DNA of 64,000 bases from Cryptomeria japonica (taxonomy: Eukaryota; Streptophyta; Pinopsida; Cupressales; Cupressaceae): assembly GCF_030272615.1 (NCBI RefSeq), contig NC_081414.1, positions 334,165,427-334,229,426 on the forward strand. The letters are read 5' to 3'. Position numbers and translations under genes: made by a program. Of this stretch, positions 11,821-24,260 are shown piece after piece. The notes beneath the pieces are model-generated. The model saw only the letters and a list, made by a program, of their open reading frames with translations, made no database searches and was not told the origin of the DNA. Positions within the stretch are counted from its first letter, which is position 1. The number at the start of each line of letters is the position of its first letter.

Positions 11821-13130
11821 ACATTATTCAATTCATTTCAATCCTAATATTCTAAGCAATCAAGCATTCTTGAATCCATGAAGCATTCATTATCAAGTAT
11901 TTTTAGAGATTTTCAAGGCTGCATATTCTTCATTCAACCATTGTGGAGAAAAATTACATCATTCATATGCAAGCATGTGTGAGTGATTAGGGTTTTGTCA
12001 TGTTCATGCAATTTCATACAACATATGTGATTACATTCAAGAAACAAAACATCATTATCAATAATTGTAGATTTGAGGTATATATTTCCATTATTTATTT
12101 CATATTTGCATTTATTTATTCAAGGTTAATTCCTAAACTGGGGTTTGACTTACGCAAACCCCTATTCCCAATCATTTTACCTTATCTACTATGTGCAAGA
12201 ACAAGTACAAAGTTGTGACTTTCAGGATTGACATAATTTGTAGAGACAAACAGGTTCGTTTTTGGATGATGGAAAGTGTGGAGGACTAGAGCAACCTTCG
12301 CTCTGGTCTCGACAATTCTGGTCAACCTTCTGGGAATATATCATAACACTCATATATTGCTCAGATCTAGGTCCATGGCTCCATTTGACGATTATAGCTC
12401 ATTGTTTATGCATGTAATTACTTCAATTTACATACATTTACCCTAATTTTAACATTTTCACAATTCAACTTAAAAAGAGGGAATAAAAATCTAGCCAGTG
12501 AATCTAATCAAAATTCTTAGCCCTACCTTTGTTGGATTGAGACTAGATCTATTGGATTCACCCCTCTTTAATGCAATTGGTCCCTAAGAAAAAATAGTGG
12601 TCTTCTCACTTCTTGTGGTGGAAACCCTAATTTTCACCACACTACCTTTATTTATGATTTATGTTCTCAGATCTAAGTGTATGTATTTTCAAATTCAAAT
12701 TTACATTTACAAGTGAAATTTTCAATTGAATTAGATAAATTTAGAGGTTAAATTCACACAAACCCTAATTTATAATTCTAAAATTGAACTTGTAGGTTGC
12801 TTAATTTGAATTAATTATTTCAAATATGATTTGTGAACATTTAAATTTTCAATTTTTCACTCATAAATTATATTTTTAATCAAATTACATAAATTTAGAG
12901 GTTCAATTCATAAAAACCTAATTTATTTTGGTTAATTTTTTGTGAATTGCATAATTTTCAATTACATTTTTAGATCAGATTGTTATGACATGCTATGTTC
13001 ATATTTAGATGCATTCAATCATTATTTATGTACTTGCATTAGTGAAAATGTCATAAAAATTTCACATTGATCTATTTTTATAATCTATTTTGCATATGTT
13101 ACCATTTGCAAAAAGAAAATTATTGTCATA

Positions 13131-14239
13131 ATGTATTTATTTCATAGATGTGATAATGGGTTAGCCTCCCTTGTTTCACTTTATCCCTCTCTTAAAGATC
13201 CTCCTATCCATGAGGACATTTTAGTGCCAAACAAGACCATTAACAGTTCTTTCAAAACTCTCCCTCCTAAGGATGAAGTTATGAAGAATGATGTTGTTAA
13301 TTCTCCTAAAATGTACCTCTCCCATGAGGGTACCTTAGAGGAAGAGGATGATATCATAAACACCTTCCTTAATGCTACCTTACCTTCCATACATGGTACC
13401 TCTCCTAGAGAAAAGTGTTGATGGTCTTACCAATGAGGGCACATTGGTGCAAGAAGAGGTTATGGATACTTCTTTCAAAGATCTCCTTCTTAAGCATCAA
13501 TCTTTGAAGAATAATGTTTATCTTCTTCCTAAAATATACCTCCCATGAGGATCATTTGGTGTAAGTGGATGATATCATCACTACCTTTCCTAGTAATACC
13601 ATACTCTCTTATCATTTCAATGAATTTCCCACTAGAGATGAAGCATTAATGAGTTATGTTTGTCCTTCTCATAAATCTACCTTGGAGCAAGAAGATGAAA
13701 TTATTAGCAATTTCCTTCATTCTCTCCCTTCTAAAGATGTATTCTTGGAGAGAAAACAACCTAATCAAGTCAATATTGTTCATGTTTCTAGATATGAGAA
13801 GCCTGGACCCAAAAAACCTTACAAAATATATATGTGAAAGAGGTGATACGGAAAGGCAACTAGAACAAAAATATGGTTCTGAAATACATCACACATTTAA
13901 TGCTTATGCCAACAAGAAAGACCCAATGTTATTTTCACCTCCTTCCTTCCCCCCCTCATCCTAAGAAACATGGTGATAGGGACCTAATCTTGATGAGAAG
14001 GTTCACGATATCTTAGCTAAGATTTCCCTTTGGTACTTGATTCAAAATTCATCTTCACATCATAAGTTTATCCAAAAATCCTTATAAAGGGTGGTTCCTC
14101 ATTCTTCTCCTAAACCAAATGATATTACATTCTCACAAGATGAATTTTCTTCTATAGAGGTTAAAAATAGAGATAATCCCCTTATGATTACTCCTTGCAT
14201 TTATGAACAAAAGACAAGAGGTACAAGTAAATGCACAAA
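13131..14239 (+). pseudogene. Ty3/gypsy polyprotein relic, part 1 (gag to protease lead-in)
   Basis: Several plus-strand frames decode a decayed polyprotein. The first 600 bp encode tandem acidic modules (see the repeat entry). After frameshifts come VHDILAKISLWYLI, NDITFSQDEFSS and NPLMITPCIYEQ. The last blocks match the segment just before the retropepsin core in plant gypsy elements, where ITFSDEDLP and PLYITVEC-like words are usual. The frame is cut near 14239, where a DNA transposon starts, and the expected continuation reappears at 25780. Stops and shifts make it non-functional. The family call rests on a short conserved lead-in plus the downstream half. Confidence 0.55.
13209..13760 (+). 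repeat. Five tandem 109-124 bp coding modules
   Basis: Units begin near 13209, 13323, 13432, 13546 and 13670, each starting with a His-Glu-Gly-like block. The encoded pattern is HEGTLEEEDDIINTF or HKSTLEQEDEIISNF followed by LPxKDE and a PKxYL end. The period is 36-41 codons. Units 3 and 4 contain shifts or stops. These are internal repeats of the gypsy-like polyprotein, probably in its gag part. Confidence 0.55.
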
Positions 14240-14521
14240 GTTGGGTCCCAATCCCGCGGAAGTTCACAGTTTGGGAAAAGAGCCCGCTCGAAACGGGTGC
14301 CCGAGCCATTAAAAAACGAACGCCCATTTCTTGATTGCATTTAAAAAAAACAAACCATTTTCCATCGTTTTCATTGTTTCAAAAATGGGTAAACGTTTCA
14401 GAGGAGCACAGGTACCCATCTTTTCATCCCAGGTGACCCCCCAGACCATTTTTTACCTCCTTCTAGGTACGTACTTTTATTTTTTATATTTTGTTTTATT
14501 TATTTTTATTATTTTTCATAA

Positions 14522-14577
14522 AAAAATGTTAATTTATTGTTATTATTTTTCATAAAAAAAATGTTAATTTATTGTTA
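14522..14577 (+). repeat. Exact-looking 31-bp tandem pair
   Basis: The word cataaaaaaatgttaattta plus attgttat occurs twice back to back inside the left subterminal part of the TIR element. Confidence 0.55.
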
Positions 14578-14724
14578 TTTTTTAATTTTAGTGTTTTAAA
14601 GTTTGAAAAATGTTTTTTATTTTATTTTATTTTATTTCATGTTTAAAATAGTTTTTAGTTTTTTACTATTGCAAAAAACATGAATAGTAAAAACCGTAGG
14701 AAAAAAACAAAAAACAAAAACGTA

Positions 14725-14893
14725 AACGAACAATAAACATTAGACACAAAAAATAGACAATAAACCTTGAACAAAAAAATGAACACTAAACCCTAGATAG
14801 AAAAAAATGAACAATAAACCCTAGAAAATAAACGAACAACAAACCCTAAAAAATTAACAAACAATAAACCCTAGATGAAAATCAACAATAAAC
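14725..14893 (+). repeat. Minisatellite with telo-box-like core
   Basis: Seven imperfect units of 25-29 bp carry gaacaataaaccctaga. Starts are near 14725, 14754, 14781, 14809, 14834, 14859 and 14884. The AAACCCTA core equals a plant telomere/telo-box unit, but the spacing and the flanking words show a minisatellite, not a telomere. Confidence 0.6.
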
Positions 14894-14897
14894 CCCC

Positions 14898-15195
14898 CTT
14901 CTCTCTCTCACACACACGTACACGTTACCATCTCTGTCATTACGCTCTCTCTCTCTCTCTCTCAATCTCTAATTATCCCCTCTCTCTCTCTCAATCTCTA
15001 ATTATCCCCTCTCTCTCTCTCACACACACACATTACCCCCTCTCTATCTCTCTCTCACACACACATTACCCCCCTCTCTCTCTTTCATAAGTTACCCTCT
15101 CTCCATCATTACCTACTCTCTATCTCTCAAATTATCTATTCTCTCTCTAACTCATTGTATCTCAAATTACCTACTCCCCCCCTCTCTCTCTCTAT
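14898..15195 (+). repeat. CT-rich microsatellite cluster
   Basis: Interrupted (CT)n and (CA)n runs are embedded in a higher-order unit ending aatctctaattatcccc, repeated at least twice. A further (CT)n run lies at 18546-18567. Confidence 0.75.
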
Positions 15196-15199
15196 TTTA

Positions 15200-18100
15200 A
15201 TCATGCGTAAAAGTTTGAATGTTTAAATTTATATTTCTAAATGTTGTATTTAATTATAGGATTCTTTTGTAAAAGTTAGATGTTTAATTTATGTTTAAAT
15301 TGAACTTTAAAATGATAATGAATATGAATGTATTTTTTGTGTGTGTGAAAAATAGGGTTCTTAAATTTGATTTTACTCTAACTATCATTATTAATCCTCA
15401 CTACTTCCTAACTTATCCCAATCTCTAAATATATACTATATATTTACAAACATGATAACATGTCATATACTTTGACTTAATAGTGGAAAGAGAAACGACA
15501 ACCTATCACCTACTCATCCAACTAATTGCACCACCAAATAGACTAAATACATAGTCAATGTTAGACTGCCTAATGTCAACATCCCATATCCAATTTGAGT
15601 TTGCAAGTTCCTATATTTTTAATAACATGTGGACCAATCCTACTACTAAACTTTCTTCTTTCCAAACTTTACGCTTTGAAAACATGGTTGTTGAAAACAT
15701 GGGTTTTTCTTCTTCTTTTATATTATTCCACGAATCACCAATCATTTTAGTGATCTCCCTATCCTTGCCAAGACACAATGCTTTCAATTGTTTATACTGC
15801 TCAACAAAGAAAAAATTGTAGCTGTTCCTATTTTGCTTTGAAAACATGGTTGTTGAAATCATTTTTTCTAAATTTGAGTCATTGAGATGCTAGATAAATT
15901 AAATTCCAACCTAGAGGTAGTATGTCCATAAAGTCCAATGGCTACCAAAGTGATAGATTTCCACTAAATGTTATCTCGTATTGAAGTAACATTAAGTGTT
16001 GTTAAAGTGTCATAAAAAGTTGTCAAAGATTCAACTTGTCATCAAAGTGACATTATTGGTGAAGTATCCCAATTGTTCCTAAAATGACATTATTATACTA
16101 AATTTTAGCTACTCCTAAAGTCCACCTTCTACCAATGTTGCAATGTGCATCTAAAGATGTTTTTGAACTTAAAAAATATTACACTAAATGTAAAATTATG
16201 CCTCAATGAGAAATAGAATGTCACATGGAAAGAATCTCTATATTTAATCATCCATGTATCCTCACATATATGCATTCCAAATGTATAACAATTATATCAC
16301 TATTGTCATCCTAATAATTTATTGAATCTAAATCATCATTTAATTCATTCTTGTAATATTTTTCTTGCATTCATTTTTATGTGGATTTTCTTGACATAAT
16401 TATAAAGCTTAACATAGGATTTGTTGAGAGACTTAGATCTCACTTTAGATTTGGAGCTTTGTCCTTTTTCTTATTTTTTCTCTTTGCTTTATCCTTTTAT
16501 CTTGCTCTAATAACCAATGCCTCCTTTTTATAGTAAATACCCCCTAATAAGAGAGATAAAACGAGAATACAAAACTCCCCATAAAGAAGTAGGTCACGTG
16601 CTAATGATGAAAGATTGAAGAAAAAACATGATCCATTACTTGCAAACAACATTTTTTTCCTTTAGGAAGAACTAAATACATTGGTGACTGGAAATATCAT
16701 TATAATAGGTTGGGTAAATACAAAATTCAAATCTAAATAGACTTGTGTCTCTAAAAACTTCACAAATATTCACATGTTGGAACAAAATGATGATAAAGAA
16801 TCTTGTGAGGATCGAAGGAGAATGAGCACCAAAGATAATATGATGGGCTGCCAATGATGGCATAACTATCATGAAAGAGGATATCAATATCCTCAAAATA
16901 ATATTTAACATATGTAATTCTAAACTCCTCAAACAAGGATAATATATTCAGAAGATATGAATCCTAAGTGGTCATGTTTAGAAGGTGATTAATGCCATGC
17001 TAGACTAAATCAATTGGGTTTATGGAATTGGTGATAATAATCTAAAATAATAAAAAACATAAGATGGATATTAGGTCTTGATAGGATGAGTACTTGAAGA
17101 ATGAGACAAGCCTCTAAATTGTCAAAATATGCAAGACCTATGATATAATAAATTTCCTCTTAAGTATCACCATCGAAGGGTATGTGATCTTTATCTACAA
17201 AGGGAATGAAACAATCTAGAATATGATCCTCTAGGAATGGAGAGATATGAGGGTCTCCATGGATCTCCTAAAGTTTATTCCAAAGTGTGTGGGGGAAATC
17301 AATATCCAATGCAATACACATAGAATCATGATCTTGATACTAGATCAAATCACTCCTACATGGTCAATGATGTTACACCAAGATTATATAATTTCTAGTG
17401 TTTCTAGTTTAGGTATGAGTCCATACATAAAAGGAAAATGATTACACCACCTAAAACTTACCAAGATGTCATTTTACAAAAGGATCATAGTTATCCCTTT
17501 CTAATTTTACCACAAAAGGATGAATAGAGAAACCTATGATACCTCCTCAAATAAAAAAATAAAAGATCAATAAAATCAATACATATAAAACATATCAAAC
17601 AAATTCATCTCATGTAAGACGATCATTTTGAAGTGCCAAGATGTCCAAGTAAATGATTAGAATGTGAAATCACAAAAAATAAAATATAAAATACGAGGGA
17701 ATATTATAGAAAATAATTGTGTGATCTATGAAGATTTATGAACCACCTTTTCAATGCCACATGAAGCATGAAAAAATATGCTCTCTATCAAAAGTTACAA
17801 GGCTTTAAATTTACATAGCTTGATTTAAGTTAAGAGGACAATAAATCACACTCCTGGCAGATTTAATAAAAATAAGAATCAAATATAGATCAATATTGGA
17901 ATCACATTTTGTGGGTTGCAACTTTGAACAAGAAAATACCAATATAAAATTGAATATAAAAAAAAAATAGTTTTTTTTTTTTTTTCATTTTAACTCCTCC
18001 AAGAGTAGAGAACCTCTATTTATTCAAGCTTAAACTTATTGTAGTACTACTAGTTGCGATCACTAAATCATCTCATGATTCTAGCAAAGAACACAACAAA

Positions 18101-18540
18101 GCAGTACATGTATTGACAAGTTCATAGATATAACTTATGACTTTAATGAATTTAGTTAAAACCAAAAGAGAGTAGTTGAATCGATTCCTATCAAGTTGAA
18201 AATATAAAGTGGAAGCCTAATTGACGATAATAGTTAAATATTGCAAGGGTACTAAATTGTAATTCCATGGAAGTTACCTTCTTTGAAAAGATGAACTACA
18301 CAACGCTACCATTAAACTATGATTATAAGCCTCTCATGACAAGATGGTCAACTATTATGGGTCCCAAAGTACAACTATCATGGGTATTGTAATCATCCAT
18401 CTCTCTATAAAAAACATACAAATGCACCATGATGGCCCAAAATGCCAACTTAAAAAAAAATTTAATAAAAAATGAGCCCTCAGTGAAGTCTAGAGGAGAT
18501 GATTATTCATTATCTAAATCAGTGGAGTCATTTTATTCAT
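15200..18540. other. Gene-free interior of the TIR element
   Basis: No supported coding frame. The word gctttgaaaacatggttgtt occurs twice (near 15671 and 15835). The segment is flanked on both sides by CT runs followed by similar AT-rich text, which would fit a nested insertion, but no ends could be fixed. Confidence 0.35.
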
Positions 18541-18895
18541 TATCTATTCTCTCTCTCTCTCTCTCTCATGATTAGTTTTATGATTTTGATGGAACTTATA
18601 CTAATGCATCTTTAGATGTTAAAAAGTATTGTTTGAGTTGCATGGGCATTATGATGTTTTATTTTGTAGAATATTTCTTATACTTTGATTTAAGTGGATA
18701 ATATTTCTTAAATGATGCTTATTATTAAAATAGACCCACCTATTAATAATATTATAGATCTATGTGAGTTTCCTTTTTTTATATTTAAGTTCGTAAATTG
18801 TATTTAATTATAAATTTTTTTGGAAGGTGAAATGTAAATTAAATAATAATTGTAAATTTTTATGTTTGTATATATATGCAGATTATTTTCACAGA

Positions 18896-20964
18896 ATGGA
18901 TGAGTTTGAGATAGATGAGCTATTAGGTCTAGTGCCACCTCCACCTCCACCCCCTCCACCTCCACCCGATCAATTGAGACAAGCCATTAGGAGGAATATT
19001 GATTCTTTGATTAGAGATATCCATACCATTAGACATGAGCCTCATCCACCTCCGTAGCTGTTACGCCTTCCAGATAGTATGCAAGGGATTGTACAGTCTA
19101 TACAGGCTTTAGATAGTGAGCTGGATAGCTATCATAGTTGGCGGGAGGGATTGCGTGCATTTTACGCTGATGGCCTAACATAAAAACAAGCTAATAAATT
19201 AAAAATAACAAAAATAGATTTGAAACAATATTTTGTGAACCCTAAGACAAGTGAAGAGATAGATCCAAAGAAGCCACGAATCTCAATTCAATGGTCTAGG
19301 CACCCAGGCATAGCTAGACACTTTTGGGAGCGGTGGTGGATGGTCTTTGACTATACACCACACTCCAATCATGAGATACCAATGTATTTTTTGAAAAAAT
19401 TATGCGCCGAATTTGAATTGGGTAAAAATCCCAATTACTTTGATAGTAGATCATTTTAGGGGGTCGGGAGAGGCATGCCCTAGGATAGGCCAGGAGCCAA
19501 ATTGAGCAATAGGGTTAGAAACTGTGTGCGCGATGATCCCTTGGTTCCTCTTCCTGCACCAGTTGTTCCAACCCCTACCCATCATCGAGTAGTGGATTCT
19601 GCTCTTGGTTCATTGAGTGCCCTGTCGGGCAATTTGGTACAACAATTGTGCAAGGCGAGGGCTGCCCTAGCTTAGCACATGTTTGCACGAGCTGCGGGGA
19701 TGTATGTATGGGTCCATAGAGTGAGGCTACCCCTAGAGGAGATGGTGATTTTTATGATGCTGATGTTGCCCATGGTGGTTATGATGATGTCGAGGAGGCT
19801 GCACATGTTGATGCCGTCTCTTCATATGTTGATCTCTTGTGGGAAGACGATGATCAACCTATAGAGGTACAAATTTATTTATATAATTTATAGTGCAATA
19901 TTAAATTCCTTATATATACACATATGAACCATAACATGAGTCAATTTTTTCTGAACAGAGGATGGATTATACCACATCATTGAGGAAGCGACATCATGTT
20001 ACCTCGATACCTAGAGATGTTGGTGCCCCATTTCCGGTATGCACTTTCATCTAGATACATTGTATTGATATGTACATTTAAAATAAACAATAATTTTTTT
20101 AATGTAATGATGTGTATGATATGGTTTTTCCAATTTTATAGGGTGCTTCGTGTAGCACCGAGGTGGGTAGTTCTTCATGTGACCCATTGACCGCTGAGGC
20201 TCAACCTCATATACCACTAGTATGTTTTTCATCCATTAATTTGAAGTGTTTATATTCTTACTAATTTATGTACAATTTTGATTCATGTTCGTTATTTTTT
20301 GCAATTGTAGGCTTCTGGATTGTTTGATGGTGCATCACATGTACGCCTTCACCCAGCAGTTACTTTGCCTACATCACATGTATGCTTTTCTGTGATAAAC
20401 TTGTAGTCTATATATATACTTTATAATTTATGTATATATACAAGTTTGATTCATGCTTTATATATATATTGTTCAGGTCGATACCACTACCAGTATTGGT
20501 ATGGCTATGGGATTGAGCCAGATGCAACCGTTGACATTGTCATTTGCAGTGATGATTAGAAAAATAATTTCTAATTTGTTTATACTGTGTACCTAGTTTT
20601 TATAGGGATTATCAAAATTGATGTACAATTTTTTTTTGTAGGACTTGACTACAACCACTTTTCTTGTTCATGATAGTGGACCTCCATGTACTAGTGAGGG
20701 CATTGTAGAGCATAGTCGTATGGTAATTTATTTTAAATTTTTAGTATTTAATTACTTTATAAGTGAATTATGCAAGTAACTTCTTCTCATGTTAAATCTT
20801 CTTCTCATGTAAAATCTTTTAATAATGTACAAGAGGGTGGAGACACTGATACTGTACACACAGAAGATGGTGCATCTCAGGACCACGTGCAGTAGGATAA
20901 TTCATCTCAGCCACCTTCACATGGAGTGAAGAGGACTGCAGATGAGATGCACGCGAGTTCTTAG
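18896..20964 (+). pseudogene. Transposon-associated multi-exon gene with short phase-0 exons
   Basis: The ATG at 18896 opens MDEFEIDELLGLV followed by 11 Pro residues, an amphipathic helix-like part and, after two stops, ARHFWERWWMVFDYTPHSN. The first long exon ends in an acidic tail (DDVEEAAHVD, LLWEDDDQP) at a GT donor (19867). It is followed by short exons at 19959-20036, 20142-20219, 20311-20379, 20477-20548 and 20642-20722, all bounded by AG/GT and all multiples of three (78, 78, 69, 72, 81 bp). The last part encodes a Ser/His-rich tail ending at TAG 20962-20964. In-frame stops at 19055 and near 19181, plus a stop at the last junction, argue it is now dead. I do not recognise the family. 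Its location between the TIRs suggests a transposition-related protein. Confidence 0.45.
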
Positions 20965-21017
20965 ATTATATATTTTAGATCATGTCATGTTATTGTATTA
21001 TGGAATTTTTATGATGA

Positions 21018-21410
21018 CACTTGTTATGTTATCCCGGGACTTGTTATTATGTGATTATATAGGACTTGTTGTTATGTGATTATATATAGGACTTTTTATT
21101 ATGTCATTTTGTTGCTATTATGATATCAGGCCGTGTTATGTGATTTGGCACACTCTAGTGATTATATATGTGATGTTGTTTTGTTATTATGTTATTTGGA
21201 CTTGTTTTAATGTCATTTCCTTATTATTATTTTTTCAAGACTTGTTATTAAGTCACCAGGAATTGTTATGTGATTATATATAGGACTTTTTATTATGTCA
21301 TTTCATTGCTATTATGATACCAGGTCTTGTTATGTGATTTGGCACTCTCTAGTGATTATATATATGTGATGTTGTTTTGTGACTTGGTGCCCTCTAGTGA
21401 TTATATATGA
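21018..21410 (+). repeat. Direct repeats of about 115 bp
   Basis: Two units (about 21070-21185 and 21262-21382) share tgtgattatatataggact, tttattatgtcatttc and tgatttggcac, with shorter partial copies around them. They lie between the two convergent genes of the TIR element. Confidence 0.6.
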
Positions 21411-21828
21411 TCTATTTATGACTTTATATTTTAACATTGTGATTGATCATCTTATAGTGCAACAGTTTATAATTCAATAAAATAATTATCCCAATTTACA
21501 ATAACATCCTATTCTTAAAATAATAATAAAATCAAGAACTTACAATTAATCTATGAAGAGATTATGATAAAATAAATATATCATAAAAAATTAGAATGAT
21601 TGTAACACAATTACAATGTGCACAAAATAACTTTAAGAAGAAGATAACTAATACAATGTTGTTTATGAAACCAAAATTGTATCAAATGTAGACAAATACA
21701 ATGTTAAAGGGACAAAGAAAAACAATTATCATGATTAAATATAAAAGAGTTCACACAAGTAACAAAAACTTACATGCATATAAATTTGATATGAAAATTA
21801 TAAAAGGATTATTAATTATAAATTAATC

Positions 21829-22744
21829 TCATAGAGGAATCCAATAGATTGATGGAACTAAGGCTAACCAAATTATTAGGAAGGTTTGAAGAACATCATT
21901 CAATGACTTGAAAGGAAGTAGACATAGATTCTTTCTTGTCAATTTCTTTTTGATATGCATAATTCTTTTGACATTTTGATCTGCATCCTCTCTCTTCTGC
22001 AATGCATCTATGATTGCCTCATGCTCTTCTACTGAAAGTGTCCACAATACCTTATAAGCAGGTCTACCTTTGTATCTTTTTAATTTGATGTTTGTTGCCA
22101 CCACCAAATGAGAATAGTGTATAATCTTCTTTTCTAATTGGTAGTCTTCATAAGCTGGTAAGCCATTCCTTCTTGTTAAGTATTTGCATAGCCATGTGCC
22201 AACTACCACAACAGACCCAACTAGATACTGAAAACCATCATCATCTACTTGATCACATATCAACTTTTTCTTAGGTTCTACACATCTAGCTAGCCAATAC
22301 TCAACCTGCTCATCATTATCCTCAGGTGCAACAACAACATTCACAATTTGGGGTTTCAATTTGGATTTCAATTTCAGTTTCAACTTGAGTTCTAGTTTCA
22401 TTTGGGGTTTGATTTTCAATTGGCGTTTGATTTAATAAGTAACCTACTTCTACTAAATCACCAATTTATTCATGAGAAAAAACATAGGGCTCTGAAGACA
22501 TACATGTATCCAATAATGGATTAGAAGATGCACCTGAATTAAATGGTTCTATTGTGTTTCCTTCGTTAGTATTTATGGTCTCATTGATGTGCTCCTCTTC
22601 TAAAACGATTGTGGAACTTGAAGCTCCTTGTCTCATTCTTGATCTTCTCTCTCATTGATGTATTACCTCCTTCTCCCTATTTGCTGCAATCTCCTTAGTT
22701 GTCAGAACCTTCCTTTGCCTCTTCCTGCGTTGATTTGATCCCAT
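21829..22744 (-). pseudogene. Second gene of the TIR element, unrecognised family
   Basis: On the minus strand an ATG at 22744 starts MGSNQRRKRQRKVLTTKEI, a basic, nuclear-localisation-like N-terminus. A Ser/Thr/Glu-rich linker follows, containing repeated ETE and IET words. After a frameshift near 22330 comes a folded-looking domain with VEYWLARCVEPKKKL, DDDGFQYLVGSVVV, YEDYQLEKKIIHYSHLVVA and KVLWTLSVEEHEAI. A TGA (22652-22654), a TAA and the frameshift break it. The domain is unknown to me. Its start lies next to the right TIR, and it converges on the plus-strand gene, as in two-gene DNA transposons. Confidence 0.45.
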
Positions 22745-23031
22745 GGCTGCACCAAATTTTGAATTTGAATTGATCTCCTTACCAAATCGACAATAAGACA
22801 AAAAAAGAGAATGATTAATCAAAACATTCTCTTTGCAGATCGTACTTGTCAAGCAATGATTAAAAAATCATTCAATCATTGGGATTTGTGCTTGTGGGCT
22901 AGATTCGGGACCAACGGATCTTTTTCAGAAATGGGCGCCCGTTATTTAATGAAATAGGTGCCCGTTTCACTTTCAATGGTACAAAGCAAAACAGGTGCCC
23001 ATTTGTTAAAATTAGGGGTGGGAAACAACCC

Positions 23032-23910
23032 TTAGCATTGTTTTTTTCTTCGGGATAGGCTTGGTCCCACCAAGCCTATGCTTGGACCTCCAAAAAAATG
23101 ACTAAGGTAAAACGACATCAGATTTCTACCTTGGCCTAATTTTTTGAGGGCCTTTCTGATTGAATTTTTTGACAAAACAAAAACCCATTAGAGTTTTCAG
23201 CCTCCTGATTTCATAAATGTAAATTTCATAGTGATAAGATTATTTTTACTATTTTTGTATTATTTATTAATCAAAAGTAGAACCTAAACCTAAAATACCA
23301 AGGTTCACTAAACCTTTAATAACTTTTTTGTTTTTAGGATTTTAGAAAAATAAATTATATGACATCAAGCTACATACAATTCTTTTGAATATTAAAAGAA
23401 ATAAAATTGAAAAATATGAAATTTTCATCAAATTATGTTGGTCGTACACCCGATGTTTTAAAAATATACTTTATTGTCAGTTAAAAATTAATTAAAAAAA
23501 ATATATTCAATAAAAAAATAAGAAAAAATATTCTAATAAATATTTGGTGTCTTAGATATCTTTTTCCAGAAGGATTTGCAAAAATTCATTTATTTGCATC
23601 AAAAAAGGTTGGTCGTACACATGTGTGGTATGGTCCCGAAATAGGCATTTTGAAAAACTGGTTTTTAAACATGCCTAATAAAAAGTGATTTATACCATGT
23701 GGGTATTAAAATAAATTACATATTTGAAAAGTAGACTCCAACCACTATATTTTCTAGTACTAATGTTTTTTGAGATTCAATCTCTAAGTGCATCAAATTT
23801 TGACATCAATCGACAGAAAATTTGAAAAACAGAGAAAACACTTCCACTTTTTGCCGAAAAGTGGGACTCAACTTCTTGCAGCCACCCGTACTTTAATCGA
23901 TAATGGGTCA
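23032..23910. other. AT-rich stretch between transposons
   Basis: No gene is seen. A perfect 11-bp stem with a 3-nt loop lies at 23055-23079 (ATAGGCTTGGT / ACCAAGCCTAT), followed by another CTTGG copy. The word ttggtcgtacac occurs twice (near 23440 and 23608). It could be the true right edge of the TIR element or a separate small element. Confidence 0.4.
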
Positions 23911-24260
23911 GCATTTAACATTTGTTTTATATTAGGATAAAACAGGTTTTGAAGGGGCCCCAAAACCGTTACAATCAAAGAGTTGCCATTGTAAAATGGA
24001 CTAGACTACCTAGCAGTGAACCACAGGTTTTAGAAAGGATCTGGAACCTTCTAGACTTATGAGCGTCCAAATCCCAAAACCCAAAGGTTACAACAAACAT
24101 AACTAAAAAAATAGACCAACCACAAGAAACCAAACACCAGCCAAGGAATGAGCTTATAACATTACAAATCAGGCTGATCAAAATAACGGGTTTAAATCAG
24201 CAGACAAAAGAACCCCAAAAACATAGAACGAGGGTTCTAACAAGAACCCTTAGCCAACAA

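Larger units (their letters stand above)
14240..23031 (+). mobile_element. DNA transposon with inverted ends and two convergent decayed genes
   Basis: The left end (14240-14335) and the right end (22935-23031, reverse complement) share GTTG..TCCCA..CCC, then GAAACGGG, CATTAAA.AACG and CGCCCATTTCT in matching order. The 8.8-kb body contains a plus-strand multi-exon gene (18896-20964) and a minus-strand gene (22744-21829) pointing towards each other. It splits a gypsy relic. The GGTGCCCATTT-like subterminal motif recurs on both sides. No target duplication could be recognised, and no DDE transposase motif was found, so the superfamily is open (CACTA-, Mutator- or Harbinger-like all remain possible). 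15200-18540 looks gene-free and may contain another insertion. Confidence 0.55.

Noticed and set aside
14760-14890. Interstitial telomere
   Set aside because: AAACCCTA occurs once per 25-29 bp unit, not as head-to-tail heptamers.
16672-16932. 86-codon minus-strand open frame
   Set aside because: No motif, no neighbours with coding bias, and composition like the surrounding AT-rich DNA.
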